Shown piece by piece: positions 27,401 to 35,432 of a DNA stretch of 64,000 nucleotides (position 1 is the stretch's first letter; every line of letters starts with the position of its first letter). The stretch spans positions 219,938 through 283,937 of the forward strand of contig NZ_FKBR01000050.1 of NCBI RefSeq assembly GCF_900078335.1, written 5' to 3'. The position numbers and the translations under genes are program-made. Under the pieces are notes generated by a model. It was not told where the DNA came from. It ran no database searches and worked only from the letters and a program-made list of their open reading frames with translations. The DNA comes from Bordetella trematum. GTDB taxonomy: Bacteria > Pseudomonadota > Gammaproteobacteria > Burkholderiales > Burkholderiaceae_B.

Positions 27401-30185
27401 CCCGCAGGCCGGCCAGAGTGCCCGACGCCTGGCCGCCAAGCATCCCGAGACCACGACCCTTCTGCAGCGCAACTCGGATGGCACACTACAGTTGCTGCAG
27501 GCGGCCACGGTGCGCCAGCCGGGGCCGGCCAAACTGCAGGTAGTCGGCCATGGGGGTACCGGCCCTGACGGGCAACCGACACTCGGCGGCCAGGACGCGG
27601 CCACCCTGGCACGCCTGCTGCGCCCCCTGATCACCCCCGAGACCGCGAAGCTCGCCGTCGTGTCTTGCGGCTCCGGCGCCTGCCCGGGACGTGACTTGAG
27701 CAGCCGCCTGAGCCAGGAGCTCGGCCCGCAAGCGCCACTCCTCAAGGGGTATGCCGGGCGCATCGATGTCGATGCCGATGGACGCAAACATCCGGTCGAG
27801 ACGGCAGGCCTGGGCCCCAAGCGCAAGCGCTCGGCCAGCCCCGATGACGCGCCGCAGGCGAAGTCTGCCCCGCCTGCGGCCGAACCGCTGGGCACGCTTC
27901 CCCCTGCTCTGGCGCGCTATCTGGCCGAGCCGGCCAATCGCCAGCGTCACGACGCCATTGCCGCGCCCGAGGACGGTCTGGAACACCGCCGGATCGACAC
28001 TCATTTGGCCAGCGGCAGCCACGAAATCGTCGACCGTCGCTATGGCGACGACCCACCCAACCGCTTCGTCAATGCCTTCAGGCCCGATGAATGGATACTG
28101 CAAGCCAATTTCCGCCCCAACCGCCAGGCCCCTTATTACACCAGCGACGTCATCCTGGCCCAGTATCGCCAGGTCAGCCAGCGTGACGGATTCGCCGGCG
28201 TCATCCCCAAGCGCCTCGTCGCCACCGAGGTCATCAATTTGCCCACCCATGAACGGCTGCGCAGAACACCCGAAGGCGGTGAACTGACCCGCACGCTGGC
28301 CGATACCCCGTTGGACAAGGCTGCCCGCCACATCGTCGAGCAGGGCCTGGGAGCCACGCTGGGGCCAACCCGGTGGGATGCCTCCACCCTGAGCCTGACG
28401 CTGAATCTGCAGCCTCAGCAACCCGGCGCAGCGGCCACGGCGCCGGATCGGTACGGCCATCGGATGATCGTGCCGCTCGATAACGACGCGCTGACTCATC
28501 AGGCGGCCGAGCGCCTGTTCGCCAAGCACCCCGACAACAGCCTGCTGCTGCAGGCCGACGATCAGGGCCGTTGGCAGATCACCCGGGGCGAAGCGCCTGC
28601 CGCGGGCGCCAATGCCAAGATCCAGTTTGTCGGTCACGGCACACGCCAGGGCGATACGCCACTGCTGGGCGGCATGGATGCCCCCTACCTCGCGGCCATG
28701 ACCCAGGGCCTGCGCCCCCTGCTTGGCGATGACGGCCAGATCGACAAGGTTGCGCTGGTGGGTTGCGGTACCGCAAGCTGCCCCGGACAGGACCTGCTCA
28801 GCCGATTGCAGCCTGCGCTGCAGGCCAGCGGCTTGCACCCTGCCCTGAGCGGCCACCCCGGCCGGGTCGACGTAGATGCGCAGGGCCGCAAGCATCCGGT
28901 GGACAGCGGCGGCCTGACCGGAGAGAACGCCGGCGGGCCCTCCACTGCCGCCCAGCAGTGGCCGCGCCTGATGTATGAAAGCTCGGCTGCCCAGATCAGC
29001 GTCAGCCCCCTTGGCCGCCAACTCGTCATTTACGCCCATGGCAGTGCCGACCCGACCCTGGACACCAGGCCCGGCATGAGCACCCACGTACAGGTGCCGG
29101 CAGGCTCACGCATGGACTTTTACGCCCTCGAAGGCCAGGCCTCCGTGGCCGTGGCGCGCTTTCTGGTGGCCGACTACCCGGACGTGGCAGAAGCCGGACT
29201 ACCCTTCTTCACGCCCTACCACCGCCAGGCCTACCGGAAACTGGCGCGCCAGGAAGGCCAAACGGTCAGTGAACTGCTGCAGGAACTCGGTGAGGGAGGA
29301 CGTCGAAAGGAAACCCTGCCTGCCGGCTCATTGGTCAAGAACTACCTGTTGAGCCCGACCTTCTCGCGCGGCGGAGATGTCCTGCGCTTCAACCGCGAAG
29401 CGCCCCACAATGGCGTGGATCTGATCGCGCCCGTGGCGCGCGCCCAGCCGGTGCACCTAAACGAACTGCTGGATCTGGTGGCCGCCACCGGCCACCACTA
29501 CCCCATCATCCACTACGTCGCCTGCCGCAGCAGCAGCCCGGCGCTCGAGCCGCCCACCGACCCGGCGGAGTTGCTGCGCCTTCAGGAGCTGCGCCAGAGG
29601 CCACTGCCCAACCCTGGCTGGATGCGCGGGCCCGCAGCCGATCCAACGCAGGACCACTACAGCGCACGGCTCATCCTGCAGCAAGGCACGGACATCCAGT
29701 CCCGGCTTGCCGCAGACAGCCTCTTCGGCAAGCATCCGCGCAACAGCGTGCTGGCCTTGCACGACGCCAAGGACGAACTCCAGCTGCTGCGTGTGGGCGA
29801 CGCCACCGAGCCGACCCGCATCAAATTGCAGGTCGTGGGCTCGACAGCGTCCTTGCGAGGCGAACCCCTGCTCGGCGGCAACAACTCGGTCGAACTGAGC
29901 GAATGGATGCAGACGGTGATGCGCAGATTGAACTGGCCTTTGCAATCCCTGGCGAAGGTCACGATGATCGACTGCACCCCCGGCAACTGCGGCGGAACAG
30001 CCCTGCTGGATCAACTCAGGGCGCGCATGGCGGATTGGCACCCACCTGCCGACAAGCTGCTGCGCGGCTACGATCACTCCATCCTCGTTGGCCCAGATGG
30101 AGGCAAGGCCCCCTTCCCGCCGCTGACACGGCGCGGACCGGTGCCCGGACCGGCTCCAGGACCAGCTCCAGCACCAGCGCCCTGA
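24300..30185 (+). CDS. FHA-like TpsA exoprotein, C-terminal part with three C80 protease-like domains and a Stv-like domain
   Basis: Continuation of the FHA-like gene in the +2 frame; it has no start of its own near the join. Numbering is for the joined protein. A connector module (about 972-1093) is followed by haemagglutinin repeats and then three peptidase C80 (MARTX/TcdB cysteine-protease) units. Domain 1 has VVGHG (His 1950) and VVSCGSG (Cys 1989). Domain 2 has FVGHG (His 2312) and LVGCGTA (Cys 2355). Domain 3 has VVGST (Ser 2714 in place of His) and MIDCTPG (Cys 2758). Domains 1 and 2 end with the C80-like VDxxGRKHPV. Between 2 and 3 lies a Stv-like domain (LVIYAHG, LVKNYLL, HYVACRS). 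The protein ends in a Pro-Gly-Ala tail. Domain 3 is probably inactive. Confidence 0.75.
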   Translation, partial: CSDALGTPAAGEARPNGAFEALVNGVPHVFATAAQRDAFLLTHKASQAEQARQRQRDAERQAQASQAEREAALQRSLRTDELLLALKDMLANPHRFHRQTGAQGPLYETRLAYTDPERFYGSAYFFQQIGYRPSTLPRPGGDAIFDTTLIERQAERLLGAQTLRQAAGNEARARELMDNAALVQAKLGLRPGRALTETQLRQLDRDIVWYVSVMHQGRQLLLPRLYLSTASRQQAQRLRDAGGAAIATAGRLDIDTGPQAGRDLRQRHALLLGGELRLMTRGLLQLDDDERGGGAQADHGLLAAGADIKLFGARLQAQDIRVHADRNLDITSGRDLLTASGARPQQGSGLFARGALTLLAGADLRTRGAALSGDAVTLQAHRLLLGEVRAQSGRLQQQSRFGPLSYAVQTTRSTRDEGLGTEVLARTLQMRSTGDVALNGARLRAQHTEAIIGGNLITMASQTFQTSDSETHSLDFVASAKAGAGGHEASISFSTSSAPQSSAGVGSMAGAELKTGMEIESSRQHDTSLTHRNSQLDLGQGRLYVQGDLDLGGADINAARAQATARHTQLLDIEAARIVTTNHVDRHESETSGWGLFAGNKSTARSSLLDVASNLAPLAQQAEAGREIDPLLTSLQVAGDVSNLLLNDTGELATGQGFEFNHHQSSQRRLVANTHTIGGSVSLRSRRGDIDLIGTRFAGGQHVSLEAAGALTLRDALNDTDDDTQQYGASLYGNATASCNALQASCGTGLNVSLAGNASNSQSRLRQLTHSSVQAGAVILASGRDLNLIGARVQADGSIDVQAGGDLRVITTQDRQHSRTLGGDVNASLGVAANTRTLGTVTGSLGATVRTEHDNFATSSQVAGLQAGTRLRVDVQGDAHLQGAALTAKGHGSRVDIQGSTNVSEVRDWRDHDGGYFGGSVGISASTSMPTGSLSGGRIAGERQRTALLATIDVGQSTGKGELHTRKGVRGQLNQDAGHARRIDEDRRWAQNDISFTVQKLQRPGTKKSAASRADADPAPARYSQRLVVLADSDPQAGQSARRLAAKHPETTTLLQRNSDGTLQLLQAATVRQPGPAKLQVVGHGGTGPDGQPTLGGQDAATLARLLRPLITPETAKLAVVSCGSGACPGRDLSSRLSQELGPQAPLLKGYAGRIDVDADGRKHPVETAGLGPKRKRSASPDDAPQAKSAPPAAEPLGTLPPALARYLAEPANRQRHDAIAAPEDGLEHRRIDTHLASGSHEIVDRRYGDDPPNRFVNAFRPDEWILQANFRPNRQAPYYTSDVILAQYRQVSQRDGFAGVIPKRLVATEVINLPTHERLRRTPEGGELTRTLADTPLDKAARHIVEQGLGATLGPTRWDASTLSLTLNLQPQQPGAAATAPDRYGHRMIVPLDNDALTHQAAERLFAKHPDNSLLLQADDQGRWQITRGEAPAAGANAKIQFVGHGTRQGDTPLLGGMDAPYLAAMTQGLRPLLGDDGQIDKVALVGCGTASCPGQDLLSRLQPALQASGLHPALSGHPGRVDVDAQGRKHPVDSGGLTGENAGGPSTAAQQWPRLMYESSAAQISVSPLGRQLVIYAHGSADPTLDTRPGMSTHVQVPAGSRMDFYALEGQASVAVARFLVADYPDVAEAGLPFFTPYHRQAYRKLARQEGQTVSELLQELGEGGRRKETLPAGSLVKNYLLSPTFSRGGDVLRFNREAPHNGVDLIAPVARAQPVHLNELLDLVAATGHHYPIIHYVACRSSSPALEPPTDPAELLRLQELRQRPLPNPGWMRGPAADPTQDHYSARLILQQGTDIQSRLAADSLFGKHPRNSVLALHDAKDELQLLRVGDATEPTRIKLQVVGSTASLRGEPLLGGNNSVELSEWMQTVMRRLNWPLQSLAKVTMIDCTPGNCGGTALLDQLRARMADWHPPADKLLRGYDHSILVGPDGGKAPFPPLTRRGPVPGPAPGPAPAPAP

Positions 30186-30189
30186 GCGC

Positions 30190-30207
30190 AGCCCGCAAAC
30201 GCGGGCT
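30190..30207 (+). terminator. Short hairpin after the FHA-like gene
   Basis: AGCCCGC (30190-30196) pairs with GCGGGCT (30201-30207) around AAAC, 5 bp after the stop. There is no T-run, so terminator activity is uncertain. Confidence 0.4.
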
Positions 30208-30312
30208 GTCGCCGAAACCGGGAATTGCCGCGCCGCCCGAAGCGCCCATGCATAGGGTCCCATCTCACATGGCATACCGAAACGACGGACAGTCAGCGCC
30301 CATCTCGCCTGC

Positions 30313-30375
30313 CTACCATTAGCGGGCTCTTCCTAGTTATCAGCGGGCGCTTCCCGATCATCAACGGGCATTTCC
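30313..30375 (+). repeat. Three degenerate 21-bp tandem repeats upstream of the catecholate receptor
   Basis: The units are 30313-30333, 30334-30354 and 30355-30375, sharing ATYA-CGGGC--TTCC. The period of 21 bp equals two helical turns, which would place identical faces on one side of the DNA. They lie 110-172 bp before the receptor start. A regulator-binding array is possible; no known operator consensus was recognised. Confidence 0.6.
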
Positions 30376-30484
30376 CGGCGCCCTTTTCCCTTTTGAGGTT
30401 TTCCCTGGACGGGCCTGGTTGCCGGCCCTGCAGCCCAAACCTTGTTTTCGTTTCGTATCGCGTCTCACACTCATTTATATTCAT

Positions 30485-32674
30485 ATGAAATCCTCCCACC
30501 TTGCGATTGCCTCCCGCAACAGCCCGCCGCCGCGCCGCCTGCGCAGCGCTTTCCTGGCCGCCGCGGCCCTGTCGGCCAGCGCTGCAGCCCAGAACGTCCC
30601 CCAACTCGACCCCATCAGCGTGAATGCCAGCCCCGAATCCGGCCCCAAGGTAGACCGCTCGGCCTCGCCCAAGTACGTCAAGCCCCTGCTGGATACGCCC
30701 CAGACCATCACCATCATTCCCGACACGCTTACCGAAGAACAGAATGCCCATAGCCTGCGGCGCGCGCTGTCCAACGTCTCAGGCATCACCTTCAATGCCG
30801 GCGAGGGCGGCGGCGGCTCGGGCGACAACATCTATATCCGCGGCTTCAGCGCCAGCAGCAACATCCAGGTCGACGGCCTGCGCGATACCGCCCAGAACCG
30901 TCGCAGCGACCTCTTCAACATGGAGTCGGTCGAGGTCATCAAAGGCCCCAACTCGGTTTTCGGCGGCGCGGGCACCACCGGCGGCGGCGTCAACCTGATC
31001 AGCAAACGCCCCAGGCAGGAAGACTTCATCCATGGTCAGGCGGGCCTGGGGGTGCCGCGCTACGGGCGCGTGGCGCTGGACATCAACCAGCAACTCCAGG
31101 GCGATGCCGGCGCCTGGCGCCTGAACTTCATGGCGCACCGCAACGCCGTCGCGGAACGCTCCCCAGTGAAGTTGCGCCGGGCCGGCATCGCGCCTTCGGT
31201 GCGCCTGAATCTGAGCCCGACGACCGAGCTGACCCTGAGCTACTTTTTCCAGGCCGACCGCAACGTGCCCGACTACGGCGTGCCGGCGCGTTCTGGCCGT
31301 CCATTGCCGGGCGTGCCGCGCGACGCGTACTTCGGCTGGCGCAACGTCGATCGCGAAAACAGCCGTACGCAGATCATCAGCGCCGAACTCCAGCACCGTC
31401 TGGAGGGCGGCGGCGTGATCAACAACCAGACACGCTACTCACAGGTCGATCGCGACACCGTCATCTCGGCCTCGCAGGTGAATACCGCCGGAGTGGCCTC
31501 GGGCCGCTATGTGCCGGCCGGACCGCAAGGCTACGGACGCGACATCACCACGACCATGCTCGCCAACCAGACCTCCCTGAGCACGTCATTCGAGCTGGCC
31601 GGCATGACGCATCAACTCGTCACCGGCCTGGAGTTGTCCCAGGAAACCTATCGCCGTCGCGTCTACAGCGAAGGCTTGAGGCCACATTTCCCCAAAGAGG
31701 GCTATTTCCTGGCGTCGCCGCCGGGCATCTGGCGCGGCCCGACCCTCGAAGAAACCACCTCGCGTCATCATGCCCGCATGCAGACGCGCGCGCTGTATGC
31801 CATGGACACGATTGCCCTCACCCCGGACTGGGATCTTGGCATCGGTCTGCGCCACGACTGGATCGACTCCTCCTTGCGCGCCAACCCGGTCGGCCAGGCC
31901 GCCAGCCGCTTCAAGCGACGTGACCGTTTTCTCAGCACGCGTGCGGCACTGACCTACAAACTTGCTGCCAACGGCCGCGTCTACCTGGCCTATGGCAATG
32001 CCTTCAACCCTTCCGTGGAGCCGCTGCTGGTCACAGGTCGCGGCCTGACCGCCGCAACCGAGCATCTGGCTCCGGAACGCAACAGCAGCTGGGAGCTCGG
32101 CACCAAATGGGAGGTGCTCAACGGTGCGCTGGCGCTCAATGGCGCCTTGTTCCAGATCACCAAGCACAATGCGCGCGAAACGTTCTCGGACGGCAGCGTG
32201 CGCCTGAGCGGCCAGCAGCGCGTACGCGGCCTTGAACTGGGCGCGGCCGGCAAACTCGACGCCCAATGGAGCCTGTTCGCCAGCTACACCTTCCTGGACG
32301 GGCGCACGACACGCATGCGCTCGCGCCCCGAACAGGTGGGCAAGCCCTTGGGCAATACCCCGCGCCACAGTCTGGCGCTCTGGACCACCTACGAATGGGG
32401 CTCCGGCTGGCAGGCCGGCTACGGCCTGCGCTGGGTCAGTGCGCGTCCGGTCAGCTCCAACGGCGGCGGAGAACTGGCGGCCTACGTGGTGCATAGCGCC
32501 ATGCTGGGCTACACCATCGACCGCAACCTGAGTCTGCAACTCAACATCGAGAACCTCACCAACGCCGCCTACATCGAACGCGTACGCCAGAACCCGGGCA
32601 ATGCGCAACGCTCGTCGGCCGTCGAGTATGGCGATGGCCGCTCGGTCGTACTGACCGCCCTGTGGCGCTACTGA
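30485..32674 (+). CDS. TonB-dependent catecholate siderophore receptor, Fiu/PiuA-like
   Basis: Outer-membrane receptor of 729 aa for catecholate siderophores or their breakdown products. Signal peptide at about 1-36 (SAFLAAAALSASAAAQ). The plug has LLDTPQTITIIPDTLTEEQN, NIYIRGFSASSNIQVDGLRD and VEVIKGPNSVFGGAGTTGGG. The barrel ends with VVLTALWRY. There is no STN domain, so it is a plain receptor under direct regulation. The ATG at 30485 is chosen from the signal peptide; it has no clear ribosome binding site. The PiuC-type hydroxylase gene starts 9 bp downstream, the same pairing as fiu-ybiX and piuA-piuC. Confidence 0.9.
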   Translation: MKSSHLAIASRNSPPPRRLRSAFLAAAALSASAAAQNVPQLDPISVNASPESGPKVDRSASPKYVKPLLDTPQTITIIPDTLTEEQNAHSLRRALSNVSGITFNAGEGGGGSGDNIYIRGFSASSNIQVDGLRDTAQNRRSDLFNMESVEVIKGPNSVFGGAGTTGGGVNLISKRPRQEDFIHGQAGLGVPRYGRVALDINQQLQGDAGAWRLNFMAHRNAVAERSPVKLRRAGIAPSVRLNLSPTTELTLSYFFQADRNVPDYGVPARSGRPLPGVPRDAYFGWRNVDRENSRTQIISAELQHRLEGGGVINNQTRYSQVDRDTVISASQVNTAGVASGRYVPAGPQGYGRDITTTMLANQTSLSTSFELAGMTHQLVTGLELSQETYRRRVYSEGLRPHFPKEGYFLASPPGIWRGPTLEETTSRHHARMQTRALYAMDTIALTPDWDLGIGLRHDWIDSSLRANPVGQAASRFKRRDRFLSTRAALTYKLAANGRVYLAYGNAFNPSVEPLLVTGRGLTAATEHLAPERNSSWELGTKWEVLNGALALNGALFQITKHNARETFSDGSVRLSGQQRVRGLELGAAGKLDAQWSLFASYTFLDGRTTRMRSRPEQVGKPLGNTPRHSLALWTTYEWGSGWQAGYGLRWVSARPVSSNGGGELAAYVVHSAMLGYTIDRNLSLQLNIENLTNAAYIERVRQNPGNAQRSSAVEYGDGRSVVLTALWRY

Positions 32675-32683
32675 GGCCCCGGT

Positions 32684-33367
32684 ATGTTGTTGCATGTCTC
32701 CGAAGTGCTGCCGCCCGCCACGGCAGCCCGCTACCTGCAGGCGCTACAGGATGCCGACTGGGCCGACGGCGCCGTTACCGCCGGCTTTCAATCGGCGATG
32801 GCCAAGCGCAACCGCCAACTGCCGTCCCAGGCGCCGCTGGCACAGGACCTGGGCTGCGCCATCGAACAGGCCCTGATGGCCCATCCCCTGTTTCTGTCCG
32901 CAGCCCTTCCCGCGCGGCTGTTCCCCCCGCTGTTCAACCGCTACGCCGCCGGCGAGGCGTTCGGCACCCATGTCGACAACGCCATCCGCTATCCTCCGGG
33001 CGAGGCGAAAGGGCTGCGCACCGATCTGTCCGCCACGCTCTTTCTGAGCGATCCCGGCAGTTATGACGGCGGCGAACTCATCATCCAGGACACCTACGGC
33101 GAGCACCAGGTCAAACTGCCCGCCGGAGACATGGTGCTCTACCCGGCAAGCAGTCTGCATCGCGTCACCCCGGTCACGCGGGGCGAGCGGGTGGCGGCCT
33201 TCTTCTGGATCCAGAGCCTGGTGCGCGACGACGGCCAGCGCACGCTGCTGTTCGAGCTCGACGGCGCCATCCAGGAAGTGGGCGGCCAATTGGGACACGG
33301 TTGCTCCAGCGCCATCACCCTGACCGGCGTCTATCACAACCTGCTGCGGCGTTGGGCCACGCCCTGA
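32684..33367 (+). CDS. piuC: PKHD-type Fe(II)/2-oxoglutarate hydroxylase, PiuC/YbiX family
   Basis: Cytoplasmic dioxygenase of 227 aa, the normal family length. The iron ligands are His and Asp of GTHVDNAIR and the His of [15 protein letters not shown], whose Arg should bind 2-oxoglutarate. The N-terminus [19 protein letters not shown] and the [18 protein letters not shown] block are family signatures. GAGG lies 8 bp before the ATG. It follows the Fiu-like receptor by 9 bp. Members are iron-regulated and linked to catecholate-receptor function, but the natural substrate is not known. Confidence 0.92.
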   Translation: MLLHVSEVLPPATAARYLQALQDADWADGAVTAGFQSAMAKRNRQLPSQAPLAQDLGCAIEQALMAHPLFLSAALPARLFPPLFNRYAAGEAFGTHVDNAIRYPPGEAKGLRTDLSATLFLSDPGSYDGGELIIQDTYGEHQVKLPAGDMVLYPASSLHRVTPVTRGERVAAFFWIQSLVRDDGQRTLLFELDGAIQEVGGQLGHGCSSAITLTGVYHNLLRRWATP

Positions 33368-33379
33368 ACCGCCAGCCCT

Positions 33380-33409
33380 GCCGCCCCGTATCGCCCGGGG
33401 CGGCGTTTT
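33380..33409 (+). terminator. Terminator after piuC
   Basis: GCCGCCCC (33380-33387) pairs with GGGGCGGC (33397-33404), followed by GTTTTC. It lies 13 bp past the piuC stop. Confidence 0.75.
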
Positions 33410-33464
33410 CGGGTAAAAAGCAGCCGATGGCCTGCCTCCGCCGGCCACCTGCAAGGATCTCCCG

Positions 33465-33917
33465 ATGCTGCAAGACGCACTGCTGGCCTGGCTGCACTTT
33501 CTCGCCATTTTTCTCGTCATCATGTTGATCACCGCCGAATCGGTCATGCTGCGCCCCAGCCTGACTCGCGAAGGCGTGGCACGGCTGGTGACTTACGACC
33601 GCTTCTATCTGCTGGCCCTGCTGGCGGCGCTTGTCACCGGCGGGTTGCGCTTTGCCTTCGGCGCCAAGGGCGGCTTCTTCTACATGATCAACCTGTGGTT
33701 CCATGCCAAGGTGGCGCTCTTCATCCTGATCGGCCTCTGTTCGATCAAACCGACATTGACCTATCTGCGCTGGCGCGATGCCATCCGGCGCGATCCCGCC
33801 TTTCTGCCCACGCCACAGGCCATCGCCCAGACCCGTCGCTGGGTCATGTGGGCTGCCCATCTGCTGATCGCCATCGCGCTGTGCGCCACGCTGGTGGCAC
33901 GCGGCATCGGCGCCTGA
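33465..33917 (+). CDS. DUF2214 family membrane protein
   Basis: Inner-membrane protein of 150 aa with four hydrophobic segments (about 8-28, 47-65, 75-95 and 125-147). The motifs LAWLHFLAIFLVIMLITAES and YDRFYLLALLAALVTGGLRF fit DUF2214. The function is unknown. AAGGA precedes the ATG by 7 bp. The AraC regulator begins at the very next base after its stop, so the two are co-transcribed. Confidence 0.8.
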   Translation: MLQDALLAWLHFLAIFLVIMLITAESVMLRPSLTREGVARLVTYDRFYLLALLAALVTGGLRFAFGAKGGFFYMINLWFHAKVALFILIGLCSIKPTLTYLRWRDAIRRDPAFLPTPQAIAQTRRWVMWAAHLLIAIALCATLVARGIGA

Positions 33918-34691
33918 ATGCCCGGCCTGGCTCGCTTCTGGCGCGATGCCGCCTTGCCTTTCGCCGAAAGCCGCCGCGCCATCGACAGCCGGGCCTGCTA
34001 CCGGCCGCACAGCCACGCCACGCTCTCCATCGGCGCCGTCGATGCCGGACGCAGCCGTTTCAGTGGCGCAGGGTCGCAGGACCAGTGGCTGGCCCCTGGC
34101 TGCCTGGTGATCGTGGCAGCCGGCCAGGTGCACGCCTGCAACCCGCCGCCAGGCCAGCCCTGGAGCTACCAGATGCTACACCTGGAAGCTGCCTGGGCGC
34201 AGCGCCATGGATGGCGGGCTCAGGGCGCACGCATTCTCAATGACCCGGCCAGTTACCGGTACTTCTGTCGCGTCAATCGCCTGCTGTTTTCCGATGCCGC
34301 CCCGACGCGCAAGACCGACGCGCTGATCGTATTGCTCGCCCGGCTGGCGGATGCACCAGCCCATGAGTTACCCGGCCCGCCCGACAGTGCGACGCTCGAC
34401 CCGCTGTTGAGCGCACTGCGCGCGCAGGCAGGCGACTCTCCCACGCTGCCGGATCTGGCGGCGCTGGGCGGCATGAGCCAGTTTCAGCTCATCCGCGCCT
34501 TCCGCCGCCTCACCGGCCTGCCACCGCACGCCTGGATGCTGGACCAACGCGTCATCGTGGCGCGCGAATGGCTGCGCGCCGGGCAGCCGCTGGCCGAGAT
34601 CGCGCAGAACCTGGGCTTTGCTGATCAAAGCCATTTTCAACGCGTATTCAAGGCGCATACCGCCGTCACCCCGGGCCAGTATCGCGCCTGA
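33918..34691 (+). CDS. AraC-family transcriptional regulator
   Basis: DNA-binding regulator of 257 aa with an N-terminal cupin sensor domain (about 20-105, SRACYRPHSHATLSIGAVDA) and two helix-turn-helix units at about 155-255 (LPDLAALGGMSQFQLIRAFR, PLAEIAQNLGFADQSHFQRV). The pattern ends FKAHTAVTPGQYRA, the normal AraC terminus. The LysE-type exporter gene follows about 90 bp downstream; AraC regulators of this kind often control the adjacent exporter, which is inferred here. Confidence 0.88.
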   Translation: MPGLARFWRDAALPFAESRRAIDSRACYRPHSHATLSIGAVDAGRSRFSGAGSQDQWLAPGCLVIVAAGQVHACNPPPGQPWSYQMLHLEAAWAQRHGWRAQGARILNDPASYRYFCRVNRLLFSDAAPTRKTDALIVLLARLADAPAHELPGPPDSATLDPLLSALRAQAGDSPTLPDLAALGGMSQFQLIRAFRRLTGLPPHAWMLDQRVIVAREWLRAGQPLAEIAQNLGFADQSHFQRVFKAHTAVTPGQYRA

Positions 34692-34784
34692 CCCGCAAGA
34701 CGGCGCGCCCTGCAATTTCCTTCAATACAGGCGGCTCGCGCCTGGGCAGACTGACGGTTCGTGCATGATGTCCAACGTCTTCCC

Positions 34785-35405
34785 ATGGCTTCCTTTCTGC
34801 TTGTCGCCTCGGCACATTTCCTGGCGCTGCTGTCGCCCGGCCCCGACTTTTTCCTGATCGCCCGCAGCGTCCTGGCCCACGGCTGGCGGACGGCCTGCGC
34901 CGTGTGCAGCGGCATCGCCCTGGCCAACGGGCTGTTCATCCTGCTGGCCTTCAGCGGCGCCGGGTTGCTGCAGGATGGCAGCCCCGGATTTCTTGTCCTG
35001 CAGGCGGTTGGCGGCGCCTACCTGCTCTATCTGGGAGCGCTGTTTCTGCACCATGCGGGACGCAGCGCCCTGCTTCCCGTGCCGGCCAGCGGCGTGCCCT
35101 CCCGGGCCATTCGCGCCTTCGCCATGGGACTGGCCTGTGGCCTGCTCAACCCCAAGAATGCCCTGTTCTATGCCAGCCTGGCCGCCTTGCTCGGCCCCCA
35201 GCTTCCCTGGCCGCAACGCCTGGGCTACGGTTTGTGGATGGTCAGCGTGGTCCTGGGCTGGGACCTGGCCATTGCGGCGCTGATAGGCCAGCCGCAGCGG
35301 CTGCGTCAATGGAATCGTTGGCTGCCCCTGCTGGAGCGCAGCTGCGGGGCGGTGCTGGCCCTGGCCGGCCTGCTGTTGCTGGGCAGGTTGGTCTGGCCAC
35401 GCTGA
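34785..35405 (+). CDS. LysE/RhtB family amino-acid exporter
   Basis: Inner-membrane exporter of 206 aa with six predicted helices and the family signature AHFLALLSPGPDFFLIARSV at about 8-27. GLACGLLNPKNALFYASLAA is the second conserved block. The ATG at 34785 (MASFLLVASAHFLA) fits the family N-terminus. A GTG at 34761 would add eight residues. Substrate unknown. Convergent with the FAD oxidoreductase gene, whose stop is 27 bp away. Confidence 0.85.
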   Translation: MASFLLVASAHFLALLSPGPDFFLIARSVLAHGWRTACAVCSGIALANGLFILLAFSGAGLLQDGSPGFLVLQAVGGAYLLYLGALFLHHAGRSALLPVPASGVPSRAIRAFAMGLACGLLNPKNALFYASLAALLGPQLPWPQRLGYGLWMVSVVLGWDLAIAALIGQPQRLRQWNRWLPLLERSCGAVLALAGLLLLGRLVWPR

Positions 35406-35432
35406 GCGCCGCCCCGCAGAAAACCGGACGGG

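Noticed and set aside
29832..29990. Third C80 block as an active protease
   Set aside because: The catalytic His position is Ser (VVGST), so activity is unlikely although the fold seems kept.
30440..30484. Fur box before the Fiu-like receptor
   Set aside because: The A+T-rich stretch CATTTATATTCAT lacks the GATAAT-type inverted arms.
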